From the NCBI GenBank assembly GCA_030562195.1, contig JAUJPP010000011.1, forward strand, positions 248,001 through 312,000: a DNA stretch of 64,000 nucleotides. Reading direction: 5' to 3'. Shown in pieces: positions 9,490 through 20,838 of the stretch. The notes beneath the pieces were generated by a model. It was given only the letters and a program-made list of their open reading frames with translations, was not told the DNA's origin and ran no database searches. Position 1 is the stretch's first letter; every line of letters starts with the position of its first letter. The position numbers and the translations under genes are program-made. Source of the DNA: Nipponacmea schrenckii (taxonomy: Eukaryota; Mollusca; Gastropoda; Lottiidae).

Positions 9490-11280
9490 AGTAGATTGGT
9501 TATAGTGACTGTAGCTAAACTATTCTTTATCTATAGTCACTACAATCCAACCTACTATCATCTATAGTCACTATCATTTACCTACAGTTACTATAAACCA
9601 ACATACTATCATCTATAGTCACTATCCTTTACATACACTCACTATAAACCAATCTACTATCATCTATACTAACTATCCTTTACCTATTGTCACTATTAAC
9701 CAATCTACTATCATCTATGGTAACTATCCTTTACCTACAGTCACTATTTCTACTATCATCTATAGTCACTAACCTTTATCTACAGTCACAAAAAACAAAT
9801 CATCTATATTCATTATCCTTTACCTACAGTCACTATAAACCAATCAAATATCATCTATGGTAACTATCCTTTACCTACAGTCACTATTTCTACTATCATC
9901 TATAGTCACTAACCTTTATCTACAGTCACAAAAAACAAACTATTATCATCTATATTCACTATCCTTTACCTACAGTCACTATAAACCAACCTACTATCAT
10001 CTATAGTCACTATTCTTTACTTACAGTCACTATAAACCAATCTTCTATCATCTATACTAACTATCCTTCAACTACAGTCACAATTAACCAATCTACTATC
10101 ATCTATAGTCACTATCCTTTACCTACAGTCACAATTAACCAATCTACTATCATCTATAGTCACTATTCTCTACCTACAGTCCCTATGAACCAACCTACTA
10201 TCATCTATACTAACTATCCTTTACCTATAGCCACTATAAACCAACCTACTATCATCTATAGTCACTATCATTTACCTACAGTTACTATAAACCAACTTAA
10301 TATCTATATTCACTATCCTTTACTTACAGTCACAATAAACCATCCTCTACCTACAGTCACTTTAAACCAACCTACTATCATCTATACTAACTATCTTCTA
10401 CCTACAGTCACTATAAACCAATCTACTATCATCTATAGTCACTAAGATTTATCTACAGTCATTATATACAAACCTACTACCATCTATATTCACTATCCTT
10501 TACCTACAGTCACTATAAACCAATCTACTTTCATCAATAGTCACTATCCTTTATCTACAGTCACTATATACCAACCTTCTATCATCTATACTAACTATCT
10601 TTTACCTGCAGTCACTATAAACCTACTATCATCTATATTCACTATCCTTTACCTACAGTCACTATAAGCCAACATACTATCATCTATAGTCACTACCCTT
10701 TACCTACAGTCACTATAAACCAACCTACTATCATCTATATTCACTATCCTTCACCTACATCCACTAGAAACCAACCTACTATCATGTATAGTCCCTATTT
10801 CTTTACAGTCACTACAAACCAACCTACTATCATCTATAGTCACTATCCTTTACATACATCCACCATAAACCAACCTACTATCATCTATAGGCACTATCCT
10901 TTACATACAGGTACTATTAAACAACCTACTATCATCTATAGTCACTATCCTTTACATACATCCACCATAAACCAACCTACTATCATCTATAGGCACTATC
11001 CTTTACATACATCCACCATAAACCAACCTACTATCATCTATACTAACTATCCTTTACATACAGGTACTATAAACCAATCTAATATCATCTATACTAACTA
11101 TCTTTTACATACATTCACTATATACAAACCTAATATCATCTATAGTCACTATCCTTTACCTATAGTCACAATAAACCAACATATTATCATCTCTACTGAC
11201 TATTCTTTACCTACAGTCACTATAAAACAACCTACTATCATCTATAGTCACAATTAACCAACATATTATCATCTATACGC
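9490..11280. repeat. 51-bp minisatellite, about 34 diverged copies
   Basis: Units carry TATAGTCACTATCCTTTACC, TACAGTCACTATAAACCAAC and CTACTATCATC, total about 51 bp, with many substitutions and deletions. Alternating sub-variants (TACATCCACCATAAACC, ACAGGTACTAT) near 10850-11060 indicate higher-order repeats. Two further units lie at 11795-11888 beyond an inserted segment. Confidence 0.95.
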
Positions 11281-11790
11281 ACCATCCTTAGCAATTGAAT
11301 ATCCCACGACAGTTCCATGTGAGAAGCTTTATGAATGTGCGCTTTTCTCTTCAACAAATCGCTTCCGTGAGAGCCATGGCTTTACGAAGATTCCATCAGG
11401 CCATGTCTTGAGATTTTCAATCAAACTTCTTTGGTGTTCATGTACATTTAAATGTGCTGAACAGAATCGTTTTTGTGCGTTATTAACGAAAAGCAAAAAT
11501 GTATAAGTTATATTCTGGCTTGCCAGGAATTCCTTCATTCCATCTTCACTGCAATCTTAAGAAATACTACCTACATAGAAGACTTTGTGAGCTTCTAAGC
11601 TTTGGCTTAATGCTCATGGTTGCAACGCATTGATCAGAAGTTATGATTGTCTCAATTCGTGCATTGTTATGTTCATGACTCATAACATAAATGATACTAA
11701 TTTGGGGCTAGGATTGGGCTAAATGAGCGAATTTACAGGTTGTGACGATATATTAAACCTGGTAGGTATTTCTGATGTATCTAAGTTTAC
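11281..11790. other. 510-bp unique segment interrupting the 51-bp minisatellite
   Basis: The array stops at CATCCTTAGCAATTG and resumes at ACAGTCACTATAAACC. The segment between carries a 69-codon minus-strand frame (11538-11329) with no recognised domain. No terminal inverted repeats or target duplication are evident. It could be an inserted fragment or an ancestral interruption. Confidence 0.5.
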
Positions 11791-11794
11791 TAAC

Positions 11795-11888
11795 AGTCAC
11801 TATAAACCAACCTATTATCATCTATATTCCTTATCCTTTACCTACATTCACTATAAACCTACCTATTATCATCTATATATACTATCCT
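11795..11888. repeat. Residual 51-bp minisatellite units (two)
   Basis: ACAGTCACTATAAACCAACC and the following TATTATCATC blocks match the array at 9490-11280. They directly abut the Polinton-like inverted repeat at 11890. Confidence 0.85.
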
Positions 11889-11889
11889 T

Positions 11890-11980
11890 AGTAGTAATAG
11901 AGTATTTAGATATCCGGCATCCCTCCATTTCGCTTTGCTCCACTCCGGTCTACCGGATATCTAAATACTCTATTACTACT
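11890..11980. repeat. Perfect 28-bp inverted repeat at the left edge of the Polinton-like fragment
   Basis: AGTAGTAATAGAGTATTTAG plus ATATCCGG (11890-11917) is exactly reverse-complemented at 953-980 of the same kilobase (11953-11980), around a 35-nt loop. The left arm begins with AG, as reported for Polinton termini, exactly where the minisatellite ends. The first ORF starts 22 bp after the right arm. It may be a terminus or terminal hairpin of the element. It is far shorter than the usual 100-1000 bp Polinton terminal repeats, so the assignment is tentative. Confidence 0.6.
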
Positions 11981-12002
11981 TAGAATAAATAGACAAAAAA
12001 AA

Positions 12003-13167
12003 ATGTCTTTAATAAACATTCACTCCCCTAAAATCTATTTCGGATCAGGGGACATTCAGAAATCTCTAACTAAACTTCCCGGTTTCCCATGGTCTAAATA
12101 TAAAGGTGAGAAACATCTTCCAGGTCATAATTACACTGGTCCAGGAACTAGGTTAGATTTACGACTGGATGAAAATGATAATCCAAAACCAGGTGAAGAA
12201 CCAGTTAATAGAGTTGATAATGCTGCACTTAAACACGACAAACTATACAGAAATGAAGACTTACACTTTCGACATGAAGCAGACAAACAAATGATTAGAG
12301 AATTAGAATCTATTCCAAATCCCACTTTTAGAGAAAAAGTTGAAAGAACATTAATCATAAGATTATTAAAATCAAAAATGAAATTAGGTATGGGATTAGC
12401 AGATGAAATTCATAAAGAATTCAGAAAAACTAAAAACTTTTTAAAAGTTAAAGTATTTGCCAAAGATGATATATGGTCAGCTGATTTAATTAATATGCCC
12501 CCAGAAAGAAGATATAAATATTGCTTAACAGTTATAGATTTATATACAAGATACGCTTGGGTTATTCCTCTGAAAAACAAAACAGGTCTAACTGTTAAAA
12601 AAGCATTTGAAACAATAATGAAACATAGAAAACCCAAAAAGTTATGGGTAGATAAAGGAACAGAATTTTATAATAAAAATATGATATCTTTAGGGTTTGA
12701 AATTTACAGTACATATAACGAGGGTAAAGCTGTAGTAATTGAGAGATTTAACAGAACTTTGAAAAACAAATTATTCAAAAAGTTCACAGAATTGAATTCT
12801 CAAAAAATGGCTTAAAATATTACCTATTGTTGTCGATGAATATAATAATAAAATTCATTCATCTATAAAAGTTACTCCTACAGAAGCTTCAAAAAATCCA
12901 GATATTATAAAATCAATTAACACACAAAACAATTTTGAAAATGAGAATTTAAATATTAAACTCAAATTTAAAGTTGGAGATCGAGTTCGTATTTATAAAT
13001 ATAAAAGTAAATTCCAAAAAGGTTATGTTGGATATTGAGCGAATGAAATCTTTATTATTGATAAAGTTAATAAAACTTCACCACCAACTTACAGTTTAGT
13101 AGATTAACACGGTGAAGAAATATTGGGTAGATTTTATCAAAACGAACTTCAAAAAACTGATTTTTAA
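12003..13167 (+). pseudogene. Polinton integrase with N-terminal parvovirus-type phospholipase A2 domain, frameshifted
   Basis: The ATG at 12003 opens 270 codons. Residues about 40-82 match the parvoviral VP1 phospholipase A2 pattern: a YTGPG calcium loop (44-48), then VDNAALKHDKLY with the His-Asp pair at 78-79. Residues about 150-260 are a retroviral-type integrase core with Asp161 (WSADLI), Asp217 (WVDKGTEF) and Glu247 (VIERFNRTLK) as the likely D,D,E triad. An extra A in the A-run near 12803-12808 shifts the frame and the ORF stops at 12815. The remainder continues in another frame to 13167 with an SH3-like C-terminal region (KVGDRVRIYKY), but has stops at 13035 and 13105. The integrase would insert the element; the phospholipase-like part is known in parvoviruses for membrane breach. 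Having both in one frame is unusual. Confidence 0.85.
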
Positions 13168-13170
13168 AAA

Positions 13171-13588
13171 ATGATTACTTTCGAAGAATTCTTACAAAAA
13201 TATGGAACAGATACTACAACAAATTTTCAATTAATCAGATGGGCAGGAGAATTAAACATAAAACCTTTTTACTATTGTATGCGTGATGAAATACCATCTC
13301 TAAAAAATATAACAAAATTCTATGCTATATCTTATATCCATACTTCAGATCAAAAAGGCTTTCATCATTCTGCTTTATTCAAAGGGGATACAATGTATTT
13401 TTTTGATTCATATGGATTAGATCCAACTAAAGAAATTATTGATTTAAATTATGGTCCAATAAAATGTTCAAAAAAATGTTCAAATTAAAAAACCAGGGGA
13501 TAAATTTTGTGGTCAACTTTCTCTTTGGGTTTTATATCAATTAGGTTTAGGTAAACCATTTGAACAAATAGTATTAAATCTTGTTTAA
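13171..13588 (+). pseudogene. Adenain-like cysteine protease (Polinton maturation protease), frameshifted
   Basis: The ATG at 13171 lies three bases after the integrase stop. The first frame gives 105 codons with His65-His66 (GFHHSALF) and Asp79 (YFFDSYGLD), fitting the His and acidic residues of the adenovirus/Ulp1-type protease fold. A local duplication (ATGTTCAAA twice, about 13467-13487) breaks the frame. The catalytic Cys region, KFCGQLSLWVLYQL, follows in another frame at about 13503-13545 and a stop comes at 13586-13588. In intact Polintons this enzyme is thought to process capsid proteins. Total length would be about 138 residues, short for the family, so the gene may be internally reduced as well as broken. 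Confidence 0.8.
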
Positions 13589-13592
13589 AAAA

Positions 13593-14805
13593 ATGGCAAA
13601 TAAATTTGGTTTAGGAAACTTAAAGAATGAAGCTCCCACATTATCGATTAATAAATTCAAACCATATTTTGTGGATCAAACTGGAGACACACTTCAAGGT
13701 GATATAGATATGAATAATTTCAAAATAACTAATCTAAGATCTCCTCAACAGAAAAAAGATGCAATTAATAAAGGTTATTTAACTCAAACAAATAAAAGTT
13801 TACAACAAAAAATAACTGTATTAGATAAGGATAGTAAAAACCAATTAGAAAACCATCAAAATTTTTTAGACTCACATCATAAAAAACTTGAAACTTATCA
13901 ACAACAATTAGATAACATAGTCCATAAAACTCAGTTGGACAGAATAAATTTTAATATCACAACTAGACGAAAAAATTACGATGCAAAAATCAGATTTGAA
14001 ACAACTGATAGGTAACATTAAACCAGGTATAAATGAGGGAAGATTAAAACAAGAATTAGCTAAACTTGAAACGAAACTCAGTGATGATAATGAACAGAAA
14101 TTAAAACCTATATTCAACAACAATTAGTTAATGTGGTTGAAAAATCTCAGATACAAAATTAAAATTTATTAATATCTCAACTAGACGATAAAATTACAAA
14201 GCAAAAATTAGATATTAAACAACTGACAAGTAACATTAAACCAGGTATAAGCGAAGAAAAATTAAAACAAGAATTAATTAATCTAGAGACGAAACAGTAG
14301 ATGACAGTAAACTAACAGAAATTAAAACTTATGTTCAACAACAATTAGTTAATGTGGTTGATAAAACTCGGTTAGAGAGATTAAGATCATTAATATCCAA
14401 ATTAGATGATAGAATTACAAAAGAGAAAATAGATTTGAAACAACTAATAGATAATATTAAACCAGGTATAAGCGAAGAAAGACTGAAACAAGAATTATCT
14501 AAATTTGAAACTAATAATAACAACGAGCTAGCAGAAATTAAAACCTATATTCAACAACAATTAGTTAGTGTAGCCGATAAAACGCAATTACAAAATTTAA
14601 ATTTATTAATAACCCAATTAGATGATAAAATTAAAACAAAAATTATCTGATTTAGAAACTAAGCTTAATGATAACAGTGAACTAACAGAAATTAAAACCT
14701 ATATCGAGTAGCAATTAGCTAATGTTGTAGATAAAGCACAGTTAGAAAGAATAAAATCATCCATATCTGAATTAGACAAAAAAATTGAGTAAAGACACAT
14801 AAAAA
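13593..14805 (+). pseudogene. Fibre-like protein: N-terminal anchor and repetitive coiled-coil stalk, decayed
   Basis: From the ATG at 13593 the frame stays open to 14015. It begins MANKFGLGNL and contains TGDTLQGDIDMNNFKITNL followed by KDAINKGYL, a pattern I know from phage and large-DNA-virus tail-fibre-like proteins. Downstream are about four units of roughly 219 bp (NIKPGI at 14017, 14235 and 14456; QQQL repeated near 14114, 14335, 14556). They are rich in Leu, Gln and Lys heptads and predict a long, probably trimeric, coiled coil. Stops and frameshifts break the stalk repeatedly. It probably continues into the open frame at 14810. Confidence 0.6.
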
Positions 14806-14809
14806 ATGA

Positions 14810-15553
14810 AAAGATGTTAAAAGAAATTTTATTTTACCTTTTAATGATGGTATTTTAGAAAAGTATGGATTTGTTGCAAAATACAAAGGAAAATTAATTC
14901 AGCAATCTAAATTTAAAGCTGTTTTTGAGAAAATTAACGTTGCAAAATTTGAACTTGCTAGTTCAGCAGATCATAATGAAGCGGTTATTACTATAAAATT
15001 TCCCTTTAAATTAAAAATAAAACAAATCGTTTTTTCTCAAGGGTTTCCTTCAAGTCAAGCAGTTTTTCTTGGAGAATTTTTTACAATAAAAAAGGGTGGA
15101 GGAACTAATAAAATCAAAAATGTTGATTATTATTTATTAGATAAAACTTTTTATTTTCACAGAATACAAATTGATTCAGATTTTGTTTATGGATTTGAAT
15201 ATAGAATAAAGCTGAAGCCAACTGATGTATTAACTATTACCGAGTATGGTTTATTATTCCTTGACTTGGTATTAATGACAAATGAAAAACCACAAATTTT
15301 TAATTTGATAAATAATAAGGAATTACAAAAGGAGGGAAGAAAATCATATACATTTTTAAAATGGAAAGAATTTGAATATATAAGAATTTATTTCAATTTT
15401 GATAATATCTTTACTTCCACTGATGTTCATAAATCTCAAGTAAATAAATTATTTGTAACAAATCCCGCATTGCAAATAGAAAAAAAAACTAGAACTGTGA
15501 ACAGCTCCGAGCGTGGCAACTATGCGTTATCCCATGGATTTCGAACATTTTGA
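14810..15553 (+). CDS. C-terminal domain of the fibre-like protein (possible head/knob), unrecognised fold
   Basis: Immediately after a TGA at 14807-14809 a frame stays open for about 248 codons to 15553. It has no ATG near its start, so it is best read as the 3-prime part of the broken fibre gene rather than a separate gene. The sequence is rich in Phe, Ile and beta-type alternation (KIKQIVFSQGF, KTFYFHRIQID, GFEYRIKLKP), as expected of a globular beta domain at the tip of a coiled-coil stalk. I do not recognise the fold. The last native residues are before 15,489; the end of the frame (after NPALQIEK) is translated from the inserted H1 repeat. Confidence 0.5.
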   Translation, partial: KDVKRNFILPFNDGILEKYGFVAKYKGKLIQQSKFKAVFEKINVAKFELASSADHNEAVITIKFPFKLKIKQIVFSQGFPSSQAVFLGEFFTIKKGGGTNKIKNVDYYLLDKTFYFHRIQIDSDFVYGFEYRIKLKPTDVLTITEYGLLFLDLVLMTNEKPQIFNLINNKELQKEGRKSYTFLKWKEFEYIRIYFNFDNIFTSTDVHKSQVNKLFVTNPALQIEKKTRTVNSSERGNYALSHGFRTF

Positions 15554-16853
15554 AACTTCTAACCTGCTAGCTTTCAATTCCGGTACTTTTCAGCCTCCAA
15601 TTGTGGAACAAGCGTAACAATATTGTTAGATCTATAGACAGCTGATGTCAAGGCCATTCTATATGGAAAATTTCAAGGTCATTGAAGGTGAAGGAAGGTC
15701 ACAAGATTTAGAATTTCAAATTTTAAAAAAATTCAAACGGGCATAAATAATAAATGACGGACTAATTAAATTTCAAAGAAAATTTGCCATTCTCGGGAAA
15801 AAAGGCGCATGCGCAACTAGCAATTGGGAAATTTTTTTTTTCTCGGGGGATAGAAATTATTTTGTATAGCTAATATATACTGTTTTTGCTTACATTCTTG
15901 AATTACACGGGATGTAGGGTCGCCTGAAATGAGATAAAAAACCGGAAGTCCCCACGCCCAAACCGGAAGTGATAAAAAAATTTTGATGATATATTTTTAA
16001 TTGTGTTGCGTATTTATCTATATCCTGTAAATTTCACATCGATCCGAACATTAGAGCCCGAAAGTGTAATATAACCGTCCAAAATTGCAAAATAGTCAGA
16101 ATTCGGTGGGCTATAAAACCGGAAGTTAATATTTGTCATGCAATATCAGCACATCTATAGACAGCTGAGGTCAACGACATTCTACATCTCAAATGTCAAG
16201 GTCATTGAAGGTCAAGGTCACGAGATATAGAGTTTTAAATTTTTGAAAAATTCGAACGGGCATAAAAAAAATTCAAATTCGAAAATCAAAATTCTGTTCC
16301 CAACATTTTTTAGATATAGTATCACGGTTTTGATAGACACCAAAATCATAAAAATCGGTCAATAATTGGCGGACTTATTAAATTTTTAAGAAAATTTGCC
16401 ATTTTTGAAAACTGCGCATGCGCAACATTCAATTTAATTTTTCTTCATCTCAGGGGATTAAAATCATTTAGTATAGCTTAAATATACTGTTTTTGTTTAG
16501 ATTCTTGAATTACATGGGAAGCAGGGTCGCCCGACATGAGACGAAAAAACCGGAAGTCCCCACGCCCAAACCGGAAGTGATTAAAAAATTTTGATGATGT
16601 AGTTTTAATTGCGCTGCCTATCTATCTATATCCTGTAAATTTCAGACCGATCCGACTATTAGGGCCCGAGCTAGCTTGAAATCTTATTTGCATATTATGC
16701 AATTAGCCACTTTCGGGTTAGCGAAAATATTATGTTAGATATTCATTTTTGATTCCAGCCCATATAAAAACCATTGATGAAAACAAAAATAGTCTATCTT
16801 TTTCCGTTTGGGCTAGCGAGCTTCCCAAAAAAAAAAAAAAAAAACAAAAAAAA
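15489..16853 (-). mobile_element. H1 Helentron-like element (no head), inserted into the Polinton remnant
   Basis: The tail lies at the left: CTAG (15489-15492), then the hairpin GAACTGT/ACAGCTC and GCGTGGCAAC. The body runs to GGGCTAGCGAGCTTCCC at 16826 and a poly-A tract. The head hairpin is missing. The body is two related halves, each with the CCCCACGCCC box flanked by ACCGGAAGT-type sites. It is non-coding. T follows CTAG on the element strand, consistent with insertion at TT. Confidence 0.85.
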
Positions 16854-18183
16854 CTAGAACTGTGAACAGCTCCGAGCGTGGCAACTATGCGTTATCCCAT
16901 GGATTTCGAACATTTTGAAACTTCTAACCTGCCAGCTTTCAATTCCGGTACTTTTCAGCCTCCAATTGTGGAACAAGCGTAACAATATTGTTATATCTAT
17001 AGACAGCTGATGTCAAGGCCATTCTATATGGAAAATTTAAAGGTCATTGAAGGTGAAGGTCACAAGATATAGAATTTCAAATTTTCAAAAAATTCAAACG
17101 GGCATAAATAATAAAGGACGGACTAATTAAATTTTAAAGAAAATTAGCCATTTTCGGAAAAATGGCGCATGCGCAACTAGCAATTGAAATTTTTTACTTC
17201 TCGGGGGATGCAAATTATTTTGTATAGCTAATATATACTGTTTTTGCTTACATTCTTGAATTACACGGGATGTAGGGTCGACTGAAATGAGATAAAAAAC
17301 CGGAGGTCCCCACGCCCAAACCGGAAGTGATCAAAAAATTTTGATGATATATTTTTAATTGTGTTGCGTATCTATTTATATCCTGTAAATTTCAGATCGA
17401 TCCGAACATTAGAGCCCGAAAGTGTAACATAACCGTCCGAAATTGCAAAATAGTCAGATTTCGGTGGGCTATAAAACCGGAAGTTAATAATTGACATGCA
17501 ATATCAGCACATCTATAGACAGCTGAGGTCAAGGACATTCTACATCTCAAATGTCAAGGTCATTGAAGGTCAAGGTCACGAGATATAGAGTTTTAAATTT
17601 TCGAAAAATTCGAACGGGCATAAAAAAAATTCAAATTCGAAAATCAAAATTCTGTTCCCAACATTTTTTAGATAAAGTATCAAGGTTTTGATAGACACCA
17701 AAATCATAAAAATCGGTTAATAATTGGCGGACTTATTAAATTTTTAAGAAAATTTGCCATTTTTGCAAACTGCGCATGCGCAACATTCAATTTAATTTTT
17801 CTTTATCTCAGGGGATTAAAATCATTTAGTATAGCTAAAATATACTGTTTTTGTGTAGAATCTTGAATTACATGGGAAGCAGGGTCGCCCGACATGAGAC
17901 GAAAAAACCGGAAGTCCCCACGCCCAAACCGGAAGTGATAAAAAAATGTTGATGATGTAGTTTTAATTGCGCTGCCTATCTATCTATATCCTGTAAATTT
18001 CAGACCGATGCGACTATTAGGGCCCGAGCTAGCTTGAAATCTTATTTGCATATTATGCAATTAGCCACTTTCGGGTTAGCGAAAATATCATGTTCGATAT
18101 TCATTTTTGATTCCAGCCCATATAAAAACCATTTGTGAAAACAGAAATAGTCTATCTTTTGCCTTTTGGGCTAGCGAGCTTCC

Positions 18184-18227
<44 letters not shown>

Positions 18228-18273
18228 ATAATCCGAACGAAAACAAAGCGTGACAAATTTTATTTGCCACGCA
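16854..18273 (-). mobile_element. H1 element with intact head and tail
   Basis: The tail CTAG is at 16854-16857. The head hairpin (arms GCGTGACAAAT and ATTTGCCACGC) is at 18248-18272, followed on the element strand by TTTGTTTTCG and a long poly-T. It is about 1.42 kb, in tandem with the copies on either side, and is about as complete as any H1 in the window. Confidence 0.9.
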
Positions 18274-18281
18274 AAAAAAAA

Positions 18282-19605
18282 CTAGAACTGTGAACAGCTC
18301 CGAGCGTGGCAACTGTGCGTTATCCCATGGATTTCGAACATTTTGAAACTTCTAACCTGCTAGCTTTCAATTCCGGTACTTTTCAGCCTACAATTGTAAG
18401 CGTAAACTTTCCGCTATATAGGCAATTTTTTCTACTATAAGTTTCTACTATCAGTTCCTTATTAGATTTTTGTACATGTCTAAGATTTCGGTAGGATATT
18501 TACATAAATTCCAAACTAAAATTTAAGTAGGTAGTAAGATGTCAATTTGTCATGAAATTTAAACTCTCTATATTCAAATTTAAACATTATTTTGTAACTT
18601 TGGTTGTAATTAACATAGAGAGAAAATTCAAGCTATGTGATAATTTGCTAATTCACAGCTTTATAAAGAGATATTTTTTGAATTTGTATGCAAAAATTTT
18701 ACAAAAAAATAAATAAATTTTATTAGCAATTGGAATTTTTTTCTTCTCGAGGGATTCAAATTATTTTGTATAGCTAATGTACTGTTTTTGCTTACATTCT
18801 TGAATTACACGGATGTAGGGTCGCCTGAAATGAGATAAAAAATAAACGGAAGTCCCCACGCCCAAACCGGAAGTGATCAAAAAATTTTGATGATATATTT
18901 TTAATTGTGTTGCGTATCTATCTATATCCTGTAAATTTCAGATCGATCCGAACATTAGAGCCCGAAAGTGTAACATAACCATCCAAAATTGCAAAATAGT
19001 CAGATTTCGGTGGGCTATAAAACCGGAAGTTAAAATTTTTCATGCAATATCAGCACATCTATAGACAGCTGAGGTCAATGACATTCTACATCTCAAATGT
19101 CAAGGTCATTTAAGGTCAAGGTCACGAGATATAGAGTTTTAAATTGTCGAAAAATTCGAACGGGCATAAAAAAAATTCAAATTCGAAAATCAAAATTCTG
19201 TTCCCAACATTTTTTAGATAAAGTATCAAGGTTTCGATAAACACCAAAATCATAAAAATCGGTCAATAATTGGCGGACTTATTAAATTTTTAAGAAAACG
19301 TGCAATTTTTGAAAACTGCGCATGCGCAACATTCAATTTAATTTTTCTTCATCTCAGGGGATTAAAATCATTTAGTATAGCTAAAATATACTGATTTTGT
19401 TTAGAATCTTGAATTACATCGGAAGCAGGGTCGCCCGACATGAGACGAAAAAAAGCGGAAGTCCCCACGCTCAAACCGGAAGTGATCAAAAAATTTTGAT
19501 GATGTAGTTTTAATTGCGCTGTCTATCTATCTATATCCTGTAAATTTCAGACCGATGCGACTTTTAGGGCCCGAGCTAGCTTGAAATCTTATTTGCATAT
19601 TATAA
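18282..19605 (-). mobile_element. H1 element (deletion subtype), 5-prime end cut by an H4 insertion
   Basis: The tail CTAG is at 18282-18285. From about 18390 it uses the AAGCGTAAACTTTCCGC segment and the AAATAAATTTTATTAGC junction also found at 22590-22930. It breaks off at TTTGCATATTAT, where the H4 tail begins at 19606. Confidence 0.8.
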
Positions 19606-20338
19606 CTAGAATTGCTTACAATTATGAACGTATTTCGAGAGCCTTAAAATATTATATAGGCTAAAGTTGCAATTACCAACATCTAGACAATATATTGAAT
19701 ATCATTTGACCTAGTTTTCAAAGTCATAAAATAATTAGGTCACACCTTCCGTAACGGTTAATGATGGCGAAAATATGAAAATTATCAATTTTTGCTGTAT
19801 TTAAGTACACTTATCTCTATGAATTTTTTAAGTAAGCCAAATTAAAAAATATCTACTCGTAGACAATATATTGAATATTATTTGACCTAATTTTCAAGGT
19901 CATAGATTAAGTGGGTCACACCTTCCGTACCCGTTAAAGTGACCTAATTTTGAAAAAATCGAAATTTAAATAATTCGAAAGAAAATACGAAATTTGAAAA
20001 TCGGTCTCCAAGAAAAGGTAGATAATGTTCCATTGTATCTATGTGCTAAATTTCATCAAAATCGGTCTATCAGTAGTGTCTGAATTTCGGATTTAAGAAT
20101 TGTAACGAAAATTCAAAATGGCGGCCGATATGGCAGCTTGACCTAATTATTTAGGTCAAATCAATTACTATTGACAAGTTATTTATAAAACAGTTTTCAC
20201 TTTTCACCTAGCAGTTATAGACCGGAAGTTACGTAATTACGTCATTTGAGGCTAAACCGGAAGTGGAATTTTTTTTTCACATTTTTTCAAAAATTATAAA
20301 CATATCGCCTATCAACTGGTAAAGTTTCAAAATTTTAC
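19606..20338 (-). mobile_element. H4 element, 3-prime part, truncated by gap
   Basis: Tail first: CTAG (19606-19609), hairpin AATTG-CTTA-CAATT, ACGTATTTCG. The body is collinear in reverse with 6660-7431 until the Ns begin at 20339. Confidence 0.85.
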
Positions 20339-20838
20339 NNNNNNNNNNNNNNNNNNNNNNNNNNNNNNNNNNNNNNNNNNNNNNNNNNNNNNNNNNNNNN
20401 NNNNNNNNNNNNNNNNNNNNNNNNNNNNNNNNNNNNNNNNNNNNNNNNNNNNNNNNNNNNNNNNNNNNNNNNNNNNNNNNNNNNNNNNNNNNNNNNNNNN
20501 NNNNNNNNNNNNNNNNNNNNNNNNNNNNNNNNNNNNNNNNNNNNNNNNNNNNNNNNNNNNNNNNNNNNNNNNNNNNNNNNNNNNNNNNNNNNNNNNNNNN
20601 NNNNNNNNNNNNNNNNNNNNNNNNNNNNNNNNNNNNNNNNNNNNNNNNNNNNNNNNNNNNNNNNNNNNNNNNNNNNNNNNNNNNNNNNNNNNNNNNNNNN
20701 NNNNNNNNNNNNNNNNNNNNNNNNNNNNNNNNNNNNNNNNNNNNNNNNNNNNNNNNNNNNNNNNNNNNNNNNNNNNNNNNNNNNNNNNNNNNNNNNNNNN
20801 NNNNNNNNNNNNNNNNNNNNNNNNNNNNNNNNNNNNNN
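20339..20838. other. Assembly gap (500 N)
   Basis: Placeholder gap. It probably hides the remaining H4 body and head and the junction to unique sequence. Confidence 0.99.

Larger units (their letters stand above)
11890..15488 (+). mobile_element. Decayed Polinton/Maverick (adintovirus-like) fragment
   Basis: Three collinear plus-strand genes (phospholipase-like/integrase fusion, adenain-like protease, fibre-like protein) follow an inverted repeat. Integrase plus adenovirus-type protease is the hallmark pair of Polintons. No DNA polymerase B, packaging ATPase or capsid gene is present; the fragment is cut at 15,489 by the tail of an H1 repeat. All three genes carry frameshifts or stops, so it is an inactive remnant. 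Intergenic spaces are only a few bases and each start is preceded by an A-run (AAAAAATG), suggesting compact viral-type organisation. Codon use is strongly AT-rich. Confidence 0.85.

Noticed and set aside
8350..9567. Long open frames of 24-residue repeats on both strands over the 72-bp array
   Set aside because: They exist on both strands because the unit length is a multiple of three. Frames are interrupted by insertions in several units, and no start context or neighbouring exon supports coding.
10185..11257. Open frames with repeated NQPTIIYSHYPL-like peptides
   Set aside because: Translation of the 51-bp minisatellite. Indels shift the frame repeatedly.
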